NCBI RefSeq assembly: GCF_000317145.1
Contig: NC_019697.1
Location: 3,196,385 to 3,260,384 of the forward strand
DNA length: 64,000 nucleotides
Reading direction: 5' to 3'
From: Chamaesiphon minutus PCC 6605
GTDB lineage: Bacteria > Cyanobacteriota > Cyanobacteriia > Cyanobacteriales > Chamaesiphonaceae
Shown: positions 53,615 to 64,000 of the stretch, one piece after another
Numbering within the stretch: the stretch's first letter is position 1
Layout of the letters: each line of letters opens with the position of its first letter
Notes under the pieces: model-generated
What the model was told of the DNA's origin: nothing
Seen by the model: the letters and a program-made list of their open reading frames with translations, nothing else
Database searches by the model: none
Translations under genes and position numbers: made by a program

Positions 53615-54162
53615 TGAAAGGTAGTGCCATGGGTAGTATCGTACTCACCCCTTACGCAGATGCGCTGATGTCCCTCGCTCAGTCTCAAAACCTGGTCGAT
53701 GAATTTGGTGACAATTGTGCCGCTTTGTTAGAGCTGCTCGATGAATCTCCAGAACTGACTCAGATCTTAGCCAATCCGATCGTCAAGATTGCCGATAAAA
53801 AAGAAATTTTAGGTAAAATTGTCGGCGGCAAAGTTCACCCATTCATGTCCAATTTCTTATCGATCTTAGTCGATCGCCGAAGAATTGGCTACTTGGCCGG
53901 AATTTGCCAGCGGTATCAAGCCATGATGCGCGACCTCAGAGGAATTGTCTTGGCTGAAGTCACCAGTGCAATCGCGCTAACTGACGCCCAAACGCAATCT
54001 ATCCGCGATCGCGTCCAAGGCATGACTGGCTCTAGTAGTGTCGAAATCGCCACCAAAATCGATCCAGAGATTATCGGTGGAGTCATTATTAAAGTCGGTT
54101 CTCAAGTCATCGACTCCAGCTTACGCGCTGAAATTCGCCGCTTGGGTCTGAGCATTGCATAG
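53614..54162 (+). CDS. atpH: ATP synthase subunit delta
   Basis: 182 residues (atpD in cyanobacterial nomenclature). It joins the peripheral stalk to the top of F1. LTPYADALMSLAQSQNLVDEFGDN, LLDESPELTQILANPIVKIADKKEIL, HPFMSNFLSILVDRRRIGYL and IDPEIIGGVIIKVGSQVIDSSLRAEIRRL are family hallmarks. The first Met overlaps the b stop codon; a second Met (53629, MGSIVLTPYADAL) is closer to relatives' starts and may be the real one. Confidence 0.94.
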   Translation: MKGSAMGSIVLTPYADALMSLAQSQNLVDEFGDNCAALLELLDESPELTQILANPIVKIADKKEILGKIVGGKVHPFMSNFLSILVDRRRIGYLAGICQRYQAMMRDLRGIVLAEVTSAIALTDAQTQSIRDRVQGMTGSSSVEIATKIDPEIIGGVIIKVGSQVIDSSLRAEIRRLGLSIA

Positions 54163-54168
54163 TAGGCA

Positions 54169-55788
<1,620 letters not shown>

Positions 55789-55792
55789 AAAT

Positions 55793-56009
55793 TAGGGGAT
55801 AGGGGATAGGGAATAGGGAATAGAGACGTGTGAGTGGGTGTTTCAAAGCATAGAATAAGAGCTGCACAAAACATCTACTTACACATCTTTTAAACCTAGT
55901 CTATTAAACCCGATCCCTTTTTTCATAAAAATTATAGATAAAAATATAGTGGAGATCGTTCTCAGGAATTAAAACCACTATCCCCTATTCCCTATTCCCT
56001 ATTCCCTTT
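55793..56009. repeat. Inverted heptamer arrays between alpha and gamma genes
   Basis: GGGGATAGGGAATAGGGAAT units at 55793-55823 and their complement CCCTATTCCCTATTCCCTATT at 55978-56009. As RNA the two arrays could pair over about 28 nt, looping out 154 nt. The loop itself contains no gene. Confidence 0.8.
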
Positions 56010-56054
56010 CTTAACTAAGCACCAAAAACCTACAACTAAGAACTCTTATAAAAT

Positions 56055-57005
56055 ATGGCTAACTTAAAACTTATTCGCGATCGAATTCAATCAGTTAAAA
56101 ATACTAAAAAAATTACCGAAGCCATGCGCCTAGTCGCAGCAGCTAAAGTACGTCGGGCGCAACAACAAGTTATCGCCACTCGTCCTTTTGCCGACAGATT
56201 GGCACAAGTTTTATATAGCCTTAAAAATCGCCTCACATTTGCCGATGCTACTTCACCTTTCTTGCAACAACGCGAAGCAAAATGCGTGGGCATCTTGGTC
56301 GTAACAGGCGATCGCGGCTTGTGTGGCGGTTACAATAGTTCGATTATCAAAAAAGCCGAACTGCGCGCCAAAGAACTTAAAGCCCAAGGTTTAGACTATA
56401 AATTTGTCACCGTCGGACGCAAAGCTACTCAGTATTTTCAACGCCGCAATCAACCTATCAGTGCTAACTACACGGGTTTAGAACAAATCCCGACTGCTGC
56501 TGAAGCAGGTAAAATCGCTGATGAATTGCTCTCGCTGTTCCTCTCCGAAAATGTAGACCGAGTAGAGCTAGTTTATACTAAATTCGTCTCGCTGATTTCG
56601 TCTCGCCCAGTAGTTCAAACTTTATTACCCTTAACTCCGCAAGGCTTGGAAGTTCCAGACGATGAAGTTTTTCGCCTGACTACTCGCGGTGGTAATTTCA
56701 GTGTCGAGCGTGAAAAAATCGATACATCCGTGCAACCACTACCCAGCGATACAATCTTCGAGCAAGATCCCAATCAAATCCTGGATGCACTCTTACCTCT
56801 GTATCTTAATAATCAACTCCTCCGCGCGCTTCAAGAATCCGCCGCCAGCGAACTAGCAGCTCGGATGACAGCGATGAATAACGCTAGCGACAACGCCAAA
56901 CAATTGATCGGTTCGCTGACACTCAGTTATAACAAAGCCCGCCAAGCCGCCATTACCCAAGAAATTCTCGAAGTCGTCGGCGGTGCTGAAGCACTTCAAG
57001 GTTAA
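56055..57005 (+). CDS. atpC: ATP synthase subunit gamma
   Basis: 316 residues; central rotor shaft. [36 protein letters not shown] and the C-terminal [25 protein letters not shown] are conserved. Relative to E. coli it has the photosynthetic insertion (about 200-240: [30 protein letters not shown]). The plastid redox cysteine pair is absent, as in other cyanobacteria, so it should not be thiol-regulated. It is last in the operon and is followed by a terminator. Confidence 0.97.
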   Translation: MANLKLIRDRIQSVKNTKKITEAMRLVAAAKVRRAQQQVIATRPFADRLAQVLYSLKNRLTFADATSPFLQQREAKCVGILVVTGDRGLCGGYNSSIIKKAELRAKELKAQGLDYKFVTVGRKATQYFQRRNQPISANYTGLEQIPTAAEAGKIADELLSLFLSENVDRVELVYTKFVSLISSRPVVQTLLPLTPQGLEVPDDEVFRLTTRGGNFSVEREKIDTSVQPLPSDTIFEQDPNQILDALLPLYLNNQLLRALQESAASELAARMTAMNNASDNAKQLIGSLTLSYNKARQAAITQEILEVVGGAEALQG

Positions 57006-57024
57006 ATTTGATTTATTAATTATG

Positions 57025-57063
57025 AAAAAATGTGCCTGAAACTAACTTCAGGCACATTTTTTT
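57025..57063 (+). terminator. Rho-independent terminator of the ATP synthase operon
   Basis: AAAATGTGCCTGAA pairs with TTCAGGCACATTTT around an ACTAAC loop, followed by a run of T. Stem of 14 bp, 20 bp past the gamma stop. Confidence 0.93.
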
Positions 57064-57449
57064 GTTTGGGTTCGATCGAAGAAGTGAAATGACTTAAAAG
57101 TTAGGTGATGGAGGATACTAAGTTCATTCAGTGTCATATTCTAATGATGTTATTGACACAAATTAGTACTTTTATAACTAACCACAAAATATCGTTGGTT
57201 TTAATGTCATAGGTTGAAATGTAATTAAATATATATTTGTCAATATTTTTAGTTATTTACTGAGAAAATTCACACGAATTAGCTCGCCTGTCAAAGAGTC
57301 TTTGTCTCTTAATGTTTTCTTGCTCGATCGCCCTAAAGCTTCGCATAAATTAGATGGCGAGATTGAAGCTTTAGATAGATTAATAGTTCAGAGCATCAAT
57401 CTCGATCGATTAAAATCAATAATGGCGATCGACCGTCGCCGATCGACAA
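57064..57449. other. Intergenic, about 390 bp, nothing recognised
   Basis: AT-rich, with GATCGATC motifs near its right end. GCTTTAGATAG and CTAAAGCTTCG hint at weak pairing. It lies between the ATP operon terminator and the clpS stop codon, so it needs no promoter. Confidence 0.4.
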
Positions 57450-57731
57450 TTACTCGGCAGGCTCGATCGTGCTAGTTAGACCGTGACTTTTGAGGACATC
57501 ACAGTAATGTTCGGCATGTTCTTGATTGCAGACGATCACCAAAGCCATTTCATTCTGATGTGCTTCCATCATCACACTAATGGCCTTAGTTTCAGACATA
57601 TGGGGAATGTTAGTCATTAATACCTGAACCACATGTTCCATGCTATTAAAATCATCGTTATGAAGCAGCACGCGGTAATTGGGCGCGAGCTTCCGAGATG
57701 TCGAACGCTGTTCGATAGTTTCAACAGACAC
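57450..57731 (-). CDS. clpS: ClpS adaptor of the Clp protease
   Basis: 93 residues. It binds N-degron substrates and passes them to ClpC/ClpA. YRVLLHNDDFNSMEHVVQVL carries the DD-Asn substrate pocket residues; MMEAHQNEMALVIVCNQEHAEHYCDVLKSHGLTSTIEP completes the fold. Met after NDDFN (SMEHV) is normal for ClpS1. Start MSVETIEQRSTSRKLAPN. Cyanobacteria have two ClpS forms; this one looks like ClpS1. Confidence 0.95.
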   Translation of the reverse strand: MSVETIEQRSTSRKLAPNYRVLLHNDDFNSMEHVVQVLMTNIPHMSETKAISVMMEAHQNEMALVIVCNQEHAEHYCDVLKSHGLTSTIEPAE

Positions 57732-57868
57732 GCTTTAATTTCCTCTTTTAAGTAGAACTGGACAACTTTCTCTATTATGCCGCAACCAGAGGTTGGTTTG
57801 CTTGAGCTGGGGGAAATGTCTAACATAGTCAATAGTGCGATCGATTCTCTCCATACTCAATTCACCCC

Positions 57869-58783
57869 ATGACTACCACTACGCCGCTAATTTCCACCCA
57901 ACCGCTCCCCGGTCAATATTGGCACTGGCGGGGCGAACAGATTTATTACGTGCGTGCGGGTGAAGCCAAATCTCACCGACCGCCGTTGCTCTTGATTCAT
58001 GGCTTTGGCGCATCGACAGATCATTGGCGCAAGAACATCTCCGAACTCAGTCAAGAATTCCAGGTTTGGTCGATCGATCTATTGGGTTTTGGGCGTGCCG
58101 CGAAGCCAGCTTGGACGTATAGTGCCGACTTGTGGCGGGCGCAATTGCATGACTTTATTACCGAAGTTATCGGTCAGCCTGTCGTTTTAGCAGGGAATTC
58201 GCTCGGTGGTTACGCGGCGTTATGTGTCGCTGCTGAGTATCCAGAATCCGCTGCTGGTCTGATTTTACTTAATAGTGCTGGCCCATTTACCGATAGCACT
58301 CATCCCAAAGAACCAAACTTATTTCAAAAAGCAATCAATCAGCTCCTAACTGGCTTTTTGCGTCATCCGATCGGTAATTCATTATTGTATAAATTCGTCC
58401 AACGGAAGTCATTTATTCGCAGTACGCTTAAGAAGGTGTATGTAGACCAGAGTGCAGTCACCGAACAACTAGTAGATGAGATTTATCGCCCTTCTTGCGA
58501 TCGTGGTGCGCCTCAAGTATTTGGTTCGATTTTTAGTAATCAACAAGGCGAAAAGGTGGACGTACTGCTGGGACAAATGCAGTGTCCGTTACTGATGATT
58601 TGGGGTGAAGGCGATCCGTGGATCGATGCACGCAAGCGCGGTGCAAAATTCCGGGAATATTACCCAAAATTGCAAGAATATTACCTTGCAGCAGGGCACT
58701 GTCCCCATGATGAAATGCCTACTCAGGTGAATGCGATCGTGCATAATTGGGTTAAGGAAAATTGTCGAGTTACTGTTGGTTAG
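57869..58783 (+). CDS. Alpha/beta-fold hydrolase
   Basis: 304 residues. Oxyanion HGFGASTDHWR, nucleophile elbow LAGNSLGGYAAL (Ser111), acid MIWGEGDPWIDARKR and His in AAGHCPHDEMP give a complete triad. It resembles cyanobacterial hydrolases of the haloalkane dehalogenase/epoxide hydrolase-like group and plant pheophytinase-like proteins. Substrate unknown; soluble, no signal peptide. Start MTTTTPLISTQPLPGQYWHWRG. It is convergent with the protease gene across a shared terminator. Confidence 0.88.
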   Translation: MTTTTPLISTQPLPGQYWHWRGEQIYYVRAGEAKSHRPPLLLIHGFGASTDHWRKNISELSQEFQVWSIDLLGFGRAAKPAWTYSADLWRAQLHDFITEVIGQPVVLAGNSLGGYAALCVAAEYPESAAGLILLNSAGPFTDSTHPKEPNLFQKAINQLLTGFLRHPIGNSLLYKFVQRKSFIRSTLKKVYVDQSAVTEQLVDEIYRPSCDRGAPQVFGSIFSNQQGEKVDVLLGQMQCPLLMIWGEGDPWIDARKRGAKFREYYPKLQEYYLAAGHCPHDEMPTQVNAIVHNWVKENCRVTVG

Positions 58784-58843
58784 CTGGATAAGTGACTTTA
58801 TTGGCATTGCTAAATCATGGAATGAAGTAAGATTGCCATTAAT

Positions 58844-58882
58844 AAATCACCGAGCTTAATTATTAATTAAGCTCGGTGATTT
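58844..58882. terminator. Bidirectional terminator between two convergent genes
   Basis: AAATCACCGAGCTTAATTA and TAATTAAGCTCGGTGATTT form a perfect 19 bp stem with one unpaired base. It can end transcription from both the hydrolase and the protease genes. Confidence 0.88.
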
Positions 58883-58924
58883 CGATCGAAAGTGTGTAAC
58901 TATATTTCCGAATATTTAACGAAC

Positions 58925-59869
58925 TTAGCGTCCGAATAGTCCTCTAATACTATCGACAGTTCTACGCGTTTCATCGACAGTTTCTCTGACATCGCGAACT
59001 GATTTTAGCGTGGCTTGAATATTATCGATTTTGTCGCGCGGATCTGGTTTGCTGCTAGCAACATAAGCCGCACCCGCTTCAGGAGCTGGAGATTTTTCGA
59101 TTTGTAATGAATCGGTATCGATCCCTACCGAGCCAGCCTTTTGTAAGAATACGCTAATAGGGATGGCATAGTTGAATCCTGGCTTAATTTTGGCCGCTAA
59201 ACCCATTGCTGCTTCTTGAGTCAAACCCGATTGAGCGAGTTGACGGGCATCCTCTTTATCTCCCAACCCATGCACTCCAACCAATCTACCCGCTGTATCC
59301 AATACCGGACAACCGCTCATCCCAGCACGGGTAACATTGGTATAAATCATGCTATAGCCGTTCAAAGGTCTAGGCAAAAAACCGGAAATACTGCCAGAGG
59401 TAAACTGTCTGATCAATTCGCCGCCTGCTGCATTCCCGATCGCGCCATTTGACGGCCAACCAGAGACAAATACATCTTGTCCTTCACTCGGTTTAGCCGT
59501 GCCAATTTTAGCAAGCGGATAGTTTTTCTCGCTGGTAAATTTGACGATTGCCAGATCGACACCATTAAACCGCTTGATTTTACTGTAATCGATCGAATAG
59601 GCTTGCTTGTCAGCAGTGACTATTTTAAAATCGTCTTTTTGTCTGACCACATGTTCGGCAGTGAGGACGTAGTATGTGTTGCCAGTTTTTTGAATAATTA
59701 CGCCCGATCCATGACTCTGGTCGCCGCGAATTAGGACAGTCACTTCACGAGCAATATCATTGACTTGACTGCCAGGTAAGGCACGAGCAGCACTAGGCAT
59801 GGTAATGACAATCGCACTGACGACTGCGGTGCCAGTCAAGATCGCTGCTAAGTGATAATGGTTGCGCAT
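58925..59869 (-). CDS. Exported trypsin-like serine protease
   Basis: 314 residues. An N-terminal signal segment (LAAILTGTAVVSAIVITMPSAARA) points to export. The S1 triad is complete: His73 in VLTAEHVV, Asp105 in GVDLAIVKF and Ser185 in RAGMSGCPVLD. No PDZ domain follows, unlike Deg/HtrA; instead there is a tail of about 90 residues ending in a helical segment (IDNIQATLKSVRDVRETVDET). Similar stand-alone trypsin-like proteins are common in cyanobacteria. Periplasmic quality control or signalling is plausible; the substrate is unknown. Confidence 0.88.
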   Translation of the reverse strand: MRNHYHLAAILTGTAVVSAIVITMPSAARALPGSQVNDIAREVTVLIRGDQSHGSGVIIQKTGNTYYVLTAEHVVRQKDDFKIVTADKQAYSIDYSKIKRFNGVDLAIVKFTSEKNYPLAKIGTAKPSEGQDVFVSGWPSNGAIGNAAGGELIRQFTSGSISGFLPRPLNGYSMIYTNVTRAGMSGCPVLDTAGRLVGVHGLGDKEDARQLAQSGLTQEAAMGLAAKIKPGFNYAIPISVFLQKAGSVGIDTDSLQIEKSPAPEAGAAYVASSKPDPRDKIDNIQATLKSVRDVRETVDETRRTVDSIRGLFGR

Positions 59870-60141
59870 ATAATTAATCGTTACTCAGAATTTATAAACT
59901 TTTAGCTGTCATTATCTACATCAGTTGTAGCCTGATTTCCGGCAAGATCTCGATCGCTCGCTCGGATTTTACAAAAATCTTAACTACTTACGTAGGTTGG
60001 TGGTTACTTGTTGTTAGTGTGTTTAGAAGGTAGAAGGTAGAGGATATCGTATGGGAGTGAAAATGCTCGCCTTTTTCCCAATCCCTACTCCTTACTCTCT
60101 ACCCTCTAGCTTTACCAATAACTCATAACTAGCAACTTAGG
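59870..60141. other. Intergenic with short repeats
   Basis: GTAGAAGGTAGAGGATA (about 60029) and CTACTCCTTACTCTCTACCCTCTAG (60086 onward) are complementary heptamer-type tracts, like those in the ATP operon. No gene seen. Confidence 0.5.
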
Positions 60142-61107
60142 TTAACGACGACGCCGTGATAGCCACTCGATGACTTGCTGCCCCAGACTGACGTCATTCA
60201 AGCGATCGATCTCGCGGATACCTGTAGGACTGGTCACATTGACCTCTGTCAAATAACCACCGATGACATCGATGCCCACGAAGTATAAACCAGCCGCTTG
60301 TAATTTCGGGGCAATTTCCGCACACATTTGTAGCTCGCGCTCGGTAATATCTACCTGTGCGCTGCGTCCGCCCACAGCCATATTGCCGCGAAATTCTTTG
60401 CCTGTCGGAATCCGATTTACAGCACCCAATGGTTTGCCATCGAGCAAAATAATCCGCTTATCGCCATCTTTGGCTGCGGGTAAAAACTTCTGAATCATCA
60501 ACGGCTCTCGATCGCGCCCCGTGCTGACTTCAACCAGAGAATTAAAATTGCGATCGTCTGGCGTCAGAAATAGAATCCCTTCTCCGCCTTTGCCTCCCAG
60601 CGGTTTTAATACAGCCGCACCATGCGTTTCGACAAACTGGCGAATTACATCTTTATCACGAGAGACGATCGTTTCGGTCATCCACTGTGCAAATTGCAAG
60701 GCAAACATTTTCTCATTTGCCGCTCTCAATCCCGCTGGACTATTGACGACCAGAGTTTTAGCCGGATCGATACAGTCGAGAATATAGGTTGTATATAAAT
60801 AAGGTACATCTACAGGTGGGTCTGTGCGCATGAAGACGGCATCCATTTCCTCTAAAGGCTGGAATGCTACATCGCCCAACTGATACCAGTCTTCCTGAGC
60901 CACCCAGCGGCCAGCTTGGAGCTGTACGGGAGTCAGTTTGACTGACTGAAGAAATCCCCACGCTCTTCCCTCCACAACGCTTAATTTTTCGGCTTGGGTA
61001 ATCCACACCTGATGCCCAGCTCGATCCGCCGCTTCCATCAATGCCACGCTGGTATCGTGAGTGGGATCTAATTTAGCGATCGGGTCGATAATAAATGTTA
61101 GTTTCAT
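60142..61107 (-). CDS. gshB: Glutathione synthetase
   Basis: Joins gamma-glutamylcysteine and glycine with ATP. 321 residues from ATG 61107 (MKLTFIIDPIAKLDPTHDTSVALM), the usual start; the frame stays open 35 codons further upstream through repeat-like sequence without similarity. ATP-grasp motifs: FMRTDPPVDVPYLYTTYILD, KPLGGKGGEGILFL, MIQKFLPAAKDGDKRIILLDG and FVGIDVIGGYLTEVNVTSPTGIREI. Length is normal. Confidence 0.96.
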   Translation of the reverse strand: MKLTFIIDPIAKLDPTHDTSVALMEAADRAGHQVWITQAEKLSVVEGRAWGFLQSVKLTPVQLQAGRWVAQEDWYQLGDVAFQPLEEMDAVFMRTDPPVDVPYLYTTYILDCIDPAKTLVVNSPAGLRAANEKMFALQFAQWMTETIVSRDKDVIRQFVETHGAAVLKPLGGKGGEGILFLTPDDRNFNSLVEVSTGRDREPLMIQKFLPAAKDGDKRIILLDGKPLGAVNRIPTGKEFRGNMAVGGRSAQVDITERELQMCAEIAPKLQAAGLYFVGIDVIGGYLTEVNVTSPTGIREIDRLNDVSLGQQVIEWLSRRRR

Positions 61108-61216
61108 CGGTTGGGGGTTGGGAGAGATGAGAGGGGAGAGGGGAAATGGTTGACACCTAGATTTTAGGTGGTGCTGCAATGGGGATGCAAGCAGATCGAT
61201 CGAGATCGACACAAAG

Positions 61217-61242
61217 AAGGGGTAATGAATGAATTACCCCTT
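61217..61242 (-). terminator. Terminator downstream of lexA
   Basis: On the minus strand AAGGGGTAAT-TCATTC-ATTACCCCTT forms a perfect 10 bp stem followed by CTTTGTGT. The weak T-tract makes it a moderate terminator, placed between lexA and gshB. Confidence 0.75.
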
Positions 61243-61274
61243 GCTGTTAATGTATTGGTGTCGAACTGTTAAAT

Positions 61275-61889
61275 CTAGCGTTTCATCGACTGATAACCGC
61301 GCCAAACGCCAACTAAGATTCCTTGAAGTTGGACTAAGTGAGCCTCAGCTTCGATTGGTTTGTATTTAGCATTAGCAGGTTGGAGGGTAATCTGTTCGCC
61401 CTGACGATGATAGCGTTTGAGAGTGGTACCTTGACCTTCGACGCGTGCGGCGACGATCGTGCCATTTTTCACATCAGCAGAGTCCTTGACGGGCTGCATA
61501 ATTGCCATGTCGCCCTCGACGATCGAATCTTCGATCATGCTATCGCCCATCACTTGCAGTGCAAAATAATCGGACTGGTGAAAAATCGGCGATAAATCTA
61601 ATTTGTCCGCCACATCGGTAAAAGGCTCGACCAATCCGCCTGCCGCGATCGTCCCATAAATCGGTACGCCGCTAGCTGCGTATTTAAGAATTTTAATCGT
61701 TCTGGCCTTACCCTCTGCCCATTCAATAAAACCTTTACTGCGTAAATGTTCTAAGCGACTTTGAATGGGGGCGGGCGATTTGAGGTTCATCGCCTGCATC
61801 ATTTGACGGATCGAAGGTGCGTGTTGGTGTTCGCGAATATAATCTACTAACCAATCGTAGAGTTCTTGTTGAGCTTTAGTTAATTCCAT
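61275..61889 (-). CDS. lexA: LexA repressor family protein
   Basis: 204 residues. Winged helix MELTKAQQELYDWLVDYIREHQHAPSIRQMMQAMNLKSPAPIQSRLEHLRSKGFIEW; the S24 domain has the Ala83-Gly84 cleavage bond (TIAAGGLVEPF), Ser117 in MGDSMIED and Lys158 in TTLKRYHR, so self-cleavage should be possible. In several cyanobacteria LexA controls carbon, redox or salt genes rather than an SOS set. I see no clear LexA box upstream. Start MELTKAQQEL fits family length exactly. Confidence 0.94.
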   Translation of the reverse strand: MELTKAQQELYDWLVDYIREHQHAPSIRQMMQAMNLKSPAPIQSRLEHLRSKGFIEWAEGKARTIKILKYAASGVPIYGTIAAGGLVEPFTDVADKLDLSPIFHQSDYFALQVMGDSMIEDSIVEGDMAIMQPVKDSADVKNGTIVAARVEGQGTTLKRYHRQGEQITLQPANAKYKPIEAEAHLVQLQGILVGVWRGYQSMKR

Positions 61890-62204
61890 AATGCGATCGT
61901 GTGGCGTCGGCTTTGCCGAATCGACTCAAATTCAATATATAACTACTATAGAGCGGTCGTACTATTTACGTCTACTTAATATTTAGCAAAATTATCTAAA
62001 TAATCTGAATTTGGGCTAAGTAGATTCAGATCGACTGCCGATCGATCGACCTTCCATACTCGCAGATTTAGTTACCATCGATCGCTATGGCTCAACCCAC
62101 TTCAGTGGAATTTTGCGCTTAGCCCATTGGCGTAGCCGTTCGGAACGAAACAATTTAGTTTAGGGCGTTTAGAGATTAAGCACCAACAAATAGATTCACT
62201 GAGG
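61890..62204. other. Intergenic, about 315 bp, nothing recognised
   Basis: It should hold the lexA promoter. GATCGACTGCCGATCGATCGACC around 62028 is motif-rich but not a defined operator. No gene is seen. Confidence 0.4.
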
Positions 62205-63026
62205 CTACTTACTATTGAGATTGTGTGCCTTATAAAAGGTTTCCAAACTGTTGATATCGCCGACAAACCGCCAGTGCCAAGGCTCGTAGCTAACTTTTTG
62301 AATGTTATTTTTGGGAAAAGATAGCTCGAAACCATAGGTAGCGGCGTTAGCCTTCATCCATTTATAAGCAGGTGTCGTATCGAAATTTTGATTGAGATTG
62401 GTCGCTGGTACCGTACCATCGCCGATATCGACAGCATAGCCAGTATGATGTTCGCTGTACTTGGGCGGTGCGCTGACTTCGGCACGTTTGGTGGGTTGCT
62501 GTCCGCGTGCCGCACCGACGCCAAAAAATAACCGTTTTTGATCTTCAACCGATCGAAATGCAGAAATTGTGGTGATATTTACCCCGTTGGCTCGGGCTGC
62601 TGCTACCATAGCTTGAAATTTAGCAGCCGCAGCTTTACGCAATCGATAGCCGCCGCCGATCGAGACTAATTCGGCGTCGGGAGCTTCGCTGTAAGGTAAA
62701 TGATTTAAAACATTATCTGTATCGGCGGACTGAGTGGCAGCGGGGGTTTGACTGAGACGATCGTCGTTACTAGGAGCCGTGTTCGCGCTCGGCGGTGAGA
62801 CGACGGGTGACTGGCGTAAAGCTGTAACTACCAAAAATGCCGCGCCACTAGAGGCTAAAATCGTCAATCCGATGGCGATGCCACTCACCGGACGTTTGGC
62901 GACTGCGATATGTTTGAGGCGATCGGGTCGAGTTTTATCGCCATCCCGCAGGGCTGCTGGGATGTCTTCGGCTTTACCTAGATGAGCCGATTTATTTGCT
63001 GGTCTAGACCGATCTGAGTTACTCAA
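62205..63026 (-). CDS. VanY-type D-alanyl-D-alanine carboxypeptidase, membrane-anchored
   Basis: 273 residues. After a charged N-terminus a single membrane helix (ISGIAIGLTILASSGAAFLVV, about 47-68) and a Ser/Asn/Thr linker lead to an M15B peptidase domain: ISAFRSVEDQKRLFF, YSEHHTGYAVDIGDG (zinc His and Asp) and YEPWHWRFVGD (zinc His). It trims the last D-Ala of peptidoglycan stem peptides in the periplasm. It is anchored, not secreted. Start MSNSDRSRPANKSAHLGKAED. Confidence 0.92.
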   Translation of the reverse strand: MSNSDRSRPANKSAHLGKAEDIPAALRDGDKTRPDRLKHIAVAKRPVSGIAIGLTILASSGAAFLVVTALRQSPVVSPPSANTAPSNDDRLSQTPAATQSADTDNVLNHLPYSEAPDAELVSIGGGYRLRKAAAAKFQAMVAAARANGVNITTISAFRSVEDQKRLFFGVGAARGQQPTKRAEVSAPPKYSEHHTGYAVDIGDGTVPATNLNQNFDTTPAYKWMKANAATYGFELSFPKNNIQKVSYEPWHWRFVGDINSLETFYKAHNLNSK

Positions 63027-63215
63027 CTGTTGCTCCCTGTTGCGACTTATTGCATTTTGACATATTGTTGACGCTCGGCGAGAAAAAGATTGTCAGAGTT
63101 TGAATCTGGCTCGATCTTTAGTGTTCCCACCAATCGTTACAAACCAGCGATGAATGCGAGCGGTCGATCGAGCTAGTGTTTACCATTGAATCTTTTCAAG
63201 AGTACCTGCTAACTT

Positions 63216-64000
63216 CTATTTCTGCAATCGAATTGCTGTGCCAAAGGGAAATTTGGCTAAATCTAATCCCCCAGGGGTGACTACCCACAGGGTGGGGATC
63301 GATGGTGGGTGCAGGGGAAATTCACCATAGCCATCTGTGAGATAAATGCAGACAGATTGGGTATGTTCGTCCCAGCTTTGGGCTACTCGATCGAAAAATG
63401 CGACAAAGGATGTTCCACCGCCACCTTGGGGTCTAGGTAAGGGTGAATCGCTCGTCAGTAGATAAGGGCCATAAGTATCGCGATCGACATAATATAAGTT
63501 ACAGGCTAAATGAGGATAGGCACCAATAATGCCTTTGACTTCATCGATAAATACTCCCAGAGTGGCTTCGCTGACCGAGCCGCTAGTATCGATCGCGATA
63601 TATACTTGCAATGATTCATTTTCTAGAGCTTCGAGATAGAGTCCCCGTCCGACAAAGCGGCGATCGAAGCCCTGAAAATCGGTCGGCGTGCGTGCTAAAT
63701 ATCGCCATAGATACGATCGCCAATCTAACTGTGGATTGAGGTTGGATTCTAATTCTCGCTCGATGCCTAGTGCTAATTTACCCCAACGAGATGTCCGATC
63801 GCTAGCGGTGGCTTGTTGGAGTGCCTGCTTCCAATAGGCGGTCACTTCTGCTTTGTGGTTGCCTGTTTGAGGCTGACTGAGCTTGCTGGCGAGCGAATCG
63901 CTGGTTGTGCTTGTCGTGTCTGTTGTCATCTTGCCAGCAGTGGGAGCGAGCAGATCGGGATAGACTAATTGAAAGCGATTGCTTCCTGTGGCTCTTAAGA
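63216..64000 (-). CDS. VWA-like/DUF2201 protein, 3' part (runs off the window)
   Basis: The frame is open from the window end to the stop at 63216. The codons before Met at 63929 (LRATGSNRFQLVYPDLLAPTAGK) are in frame and fit a coding sequence, so the start is outside. The visible part has the VWA-type fold of DUF2201 proteins: LQVYIAIDTSGSVSEATLGVFIDEV (MIDAS-like DTSGS), TSFVAFFDRV and CIYLTDGYGEFP. The usual N-terminal zinc-peptidase-like domain would lie beyond 64000. Such proteins are commonly encoded beside MoxR AAA ATPases and may act as metal-ion chaperones, but that neighbour is not visible here. Confidence 0.85.
   Translation of the reverse strand, partial: LRATGSNRFQLVYPDLLAPTAGKMTTDTTSTTSDSLASKLSQPQTGNHKAEVTAYWKQALQQATASDRTSRWGKLALGIERELESNLNPQLDWRSYLWRYLARTPTDFQGFDRRFVGRGLYLEALENESLQVYIAIDTSGSVSEATLGVFIDEVKGIIGAYPHLACNLYYVDRDTYGPYLLTSDSPLPRPQGGGGTSFVAFFDRVAQSWDEHTQSVCIYLTDGYGEFPLHPPSIPTLWVVTPGGLDLAKFPFGTAIRLQK

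Overview
The window looks like a chromosome segment of a cyanobacterium. The octamer GCGATCGC and related GATCGATC strings are spread through genes on both strands. The ATP synthase operon has the cyanobacterial order atp1-a-c-b'-b-delta-alpha-gamma, with two unlike b subunits and no beta/epsilon genes behind gamma. The dihydrolipoyl acetyltransferase, YlqD, DICT-domain kinase, CIA30 and LexA proteins also fit. The dense GATCGATC motifs and many insertion sequences would suit a Chamaesiphon-like lineage, but I cannot prove the genus.

Layout. 1-5.7 kb is an insertion-sequence nest: a cytochrome P450 gene split by a 1340 bp IS982-family element (TTGCA target duplication), a divergent TetR regulator fused to an IS1 InsA-type zinc-finger/HTH domain, and a decayed Tn5/IS4-like element carrying a second, frameshifted IS982 copy (ATCTA duplication). 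6-14.9 kb holds signalling genes (PPP phosphatase, PP2C phosphatase, DICT-GAF histidine kinase), a TonB-dependent receptor and a divergent BlaI/M56-protease pair. 15-22.5 kb is a second decay zone: a proline dehydrogenase pseudogene, a 189 bp inverted-repeat element, an IS5-type transposase broken into three frames, an IS982 remnant that seems to truncate a CIA30/NAD(P)-binding gene, a potassium channel with a zinc ribbon, a 144 bp MITE with a 9 bp target duplication, and a second IS5-type copy ending at the purB stop codon.

22.5-45.7 kb is mostly housekeeping: purB, an oligopeptide permease, the PDH E2 subunit, ylqD, an acyl-CoA/ACP synthetase, an ABC exporter, mfd, the pstSCAB phosphate operon with a Pho-box-like site, tpiA, lpxD and a mechanosensitive channel. 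45.7-50.4 kb holds an aldehyde dehydrogenase lying between the channel gene and a duplicated piece of its 3' end, two uncharacterised proteins and an SDR protein. 50.6-57.0 kb is the ATP synthase operon, closed by a clear terminator. 57.4-64 kb holds clpS, a hydrolase, a trypsin-like protease, gshB, lexA, a VanY-type peptidase and the 3' part of a VWA/DUF2201 gene that runs off the window.

Non-coding DNA is rich in hairpin repeats and heptanucleotide tandem repeats, including inside the ATP operon and, apparently, in frame inside mfd. No tRNA, rRNA or CRISPR array was seen. The most unusual items are the TetR-InsA fusion, the conserved A_AAA_AAG slippery site in two diverged transposases, and IS982 elements whose left end is a perfect hairpin made of its own terminal repeat.
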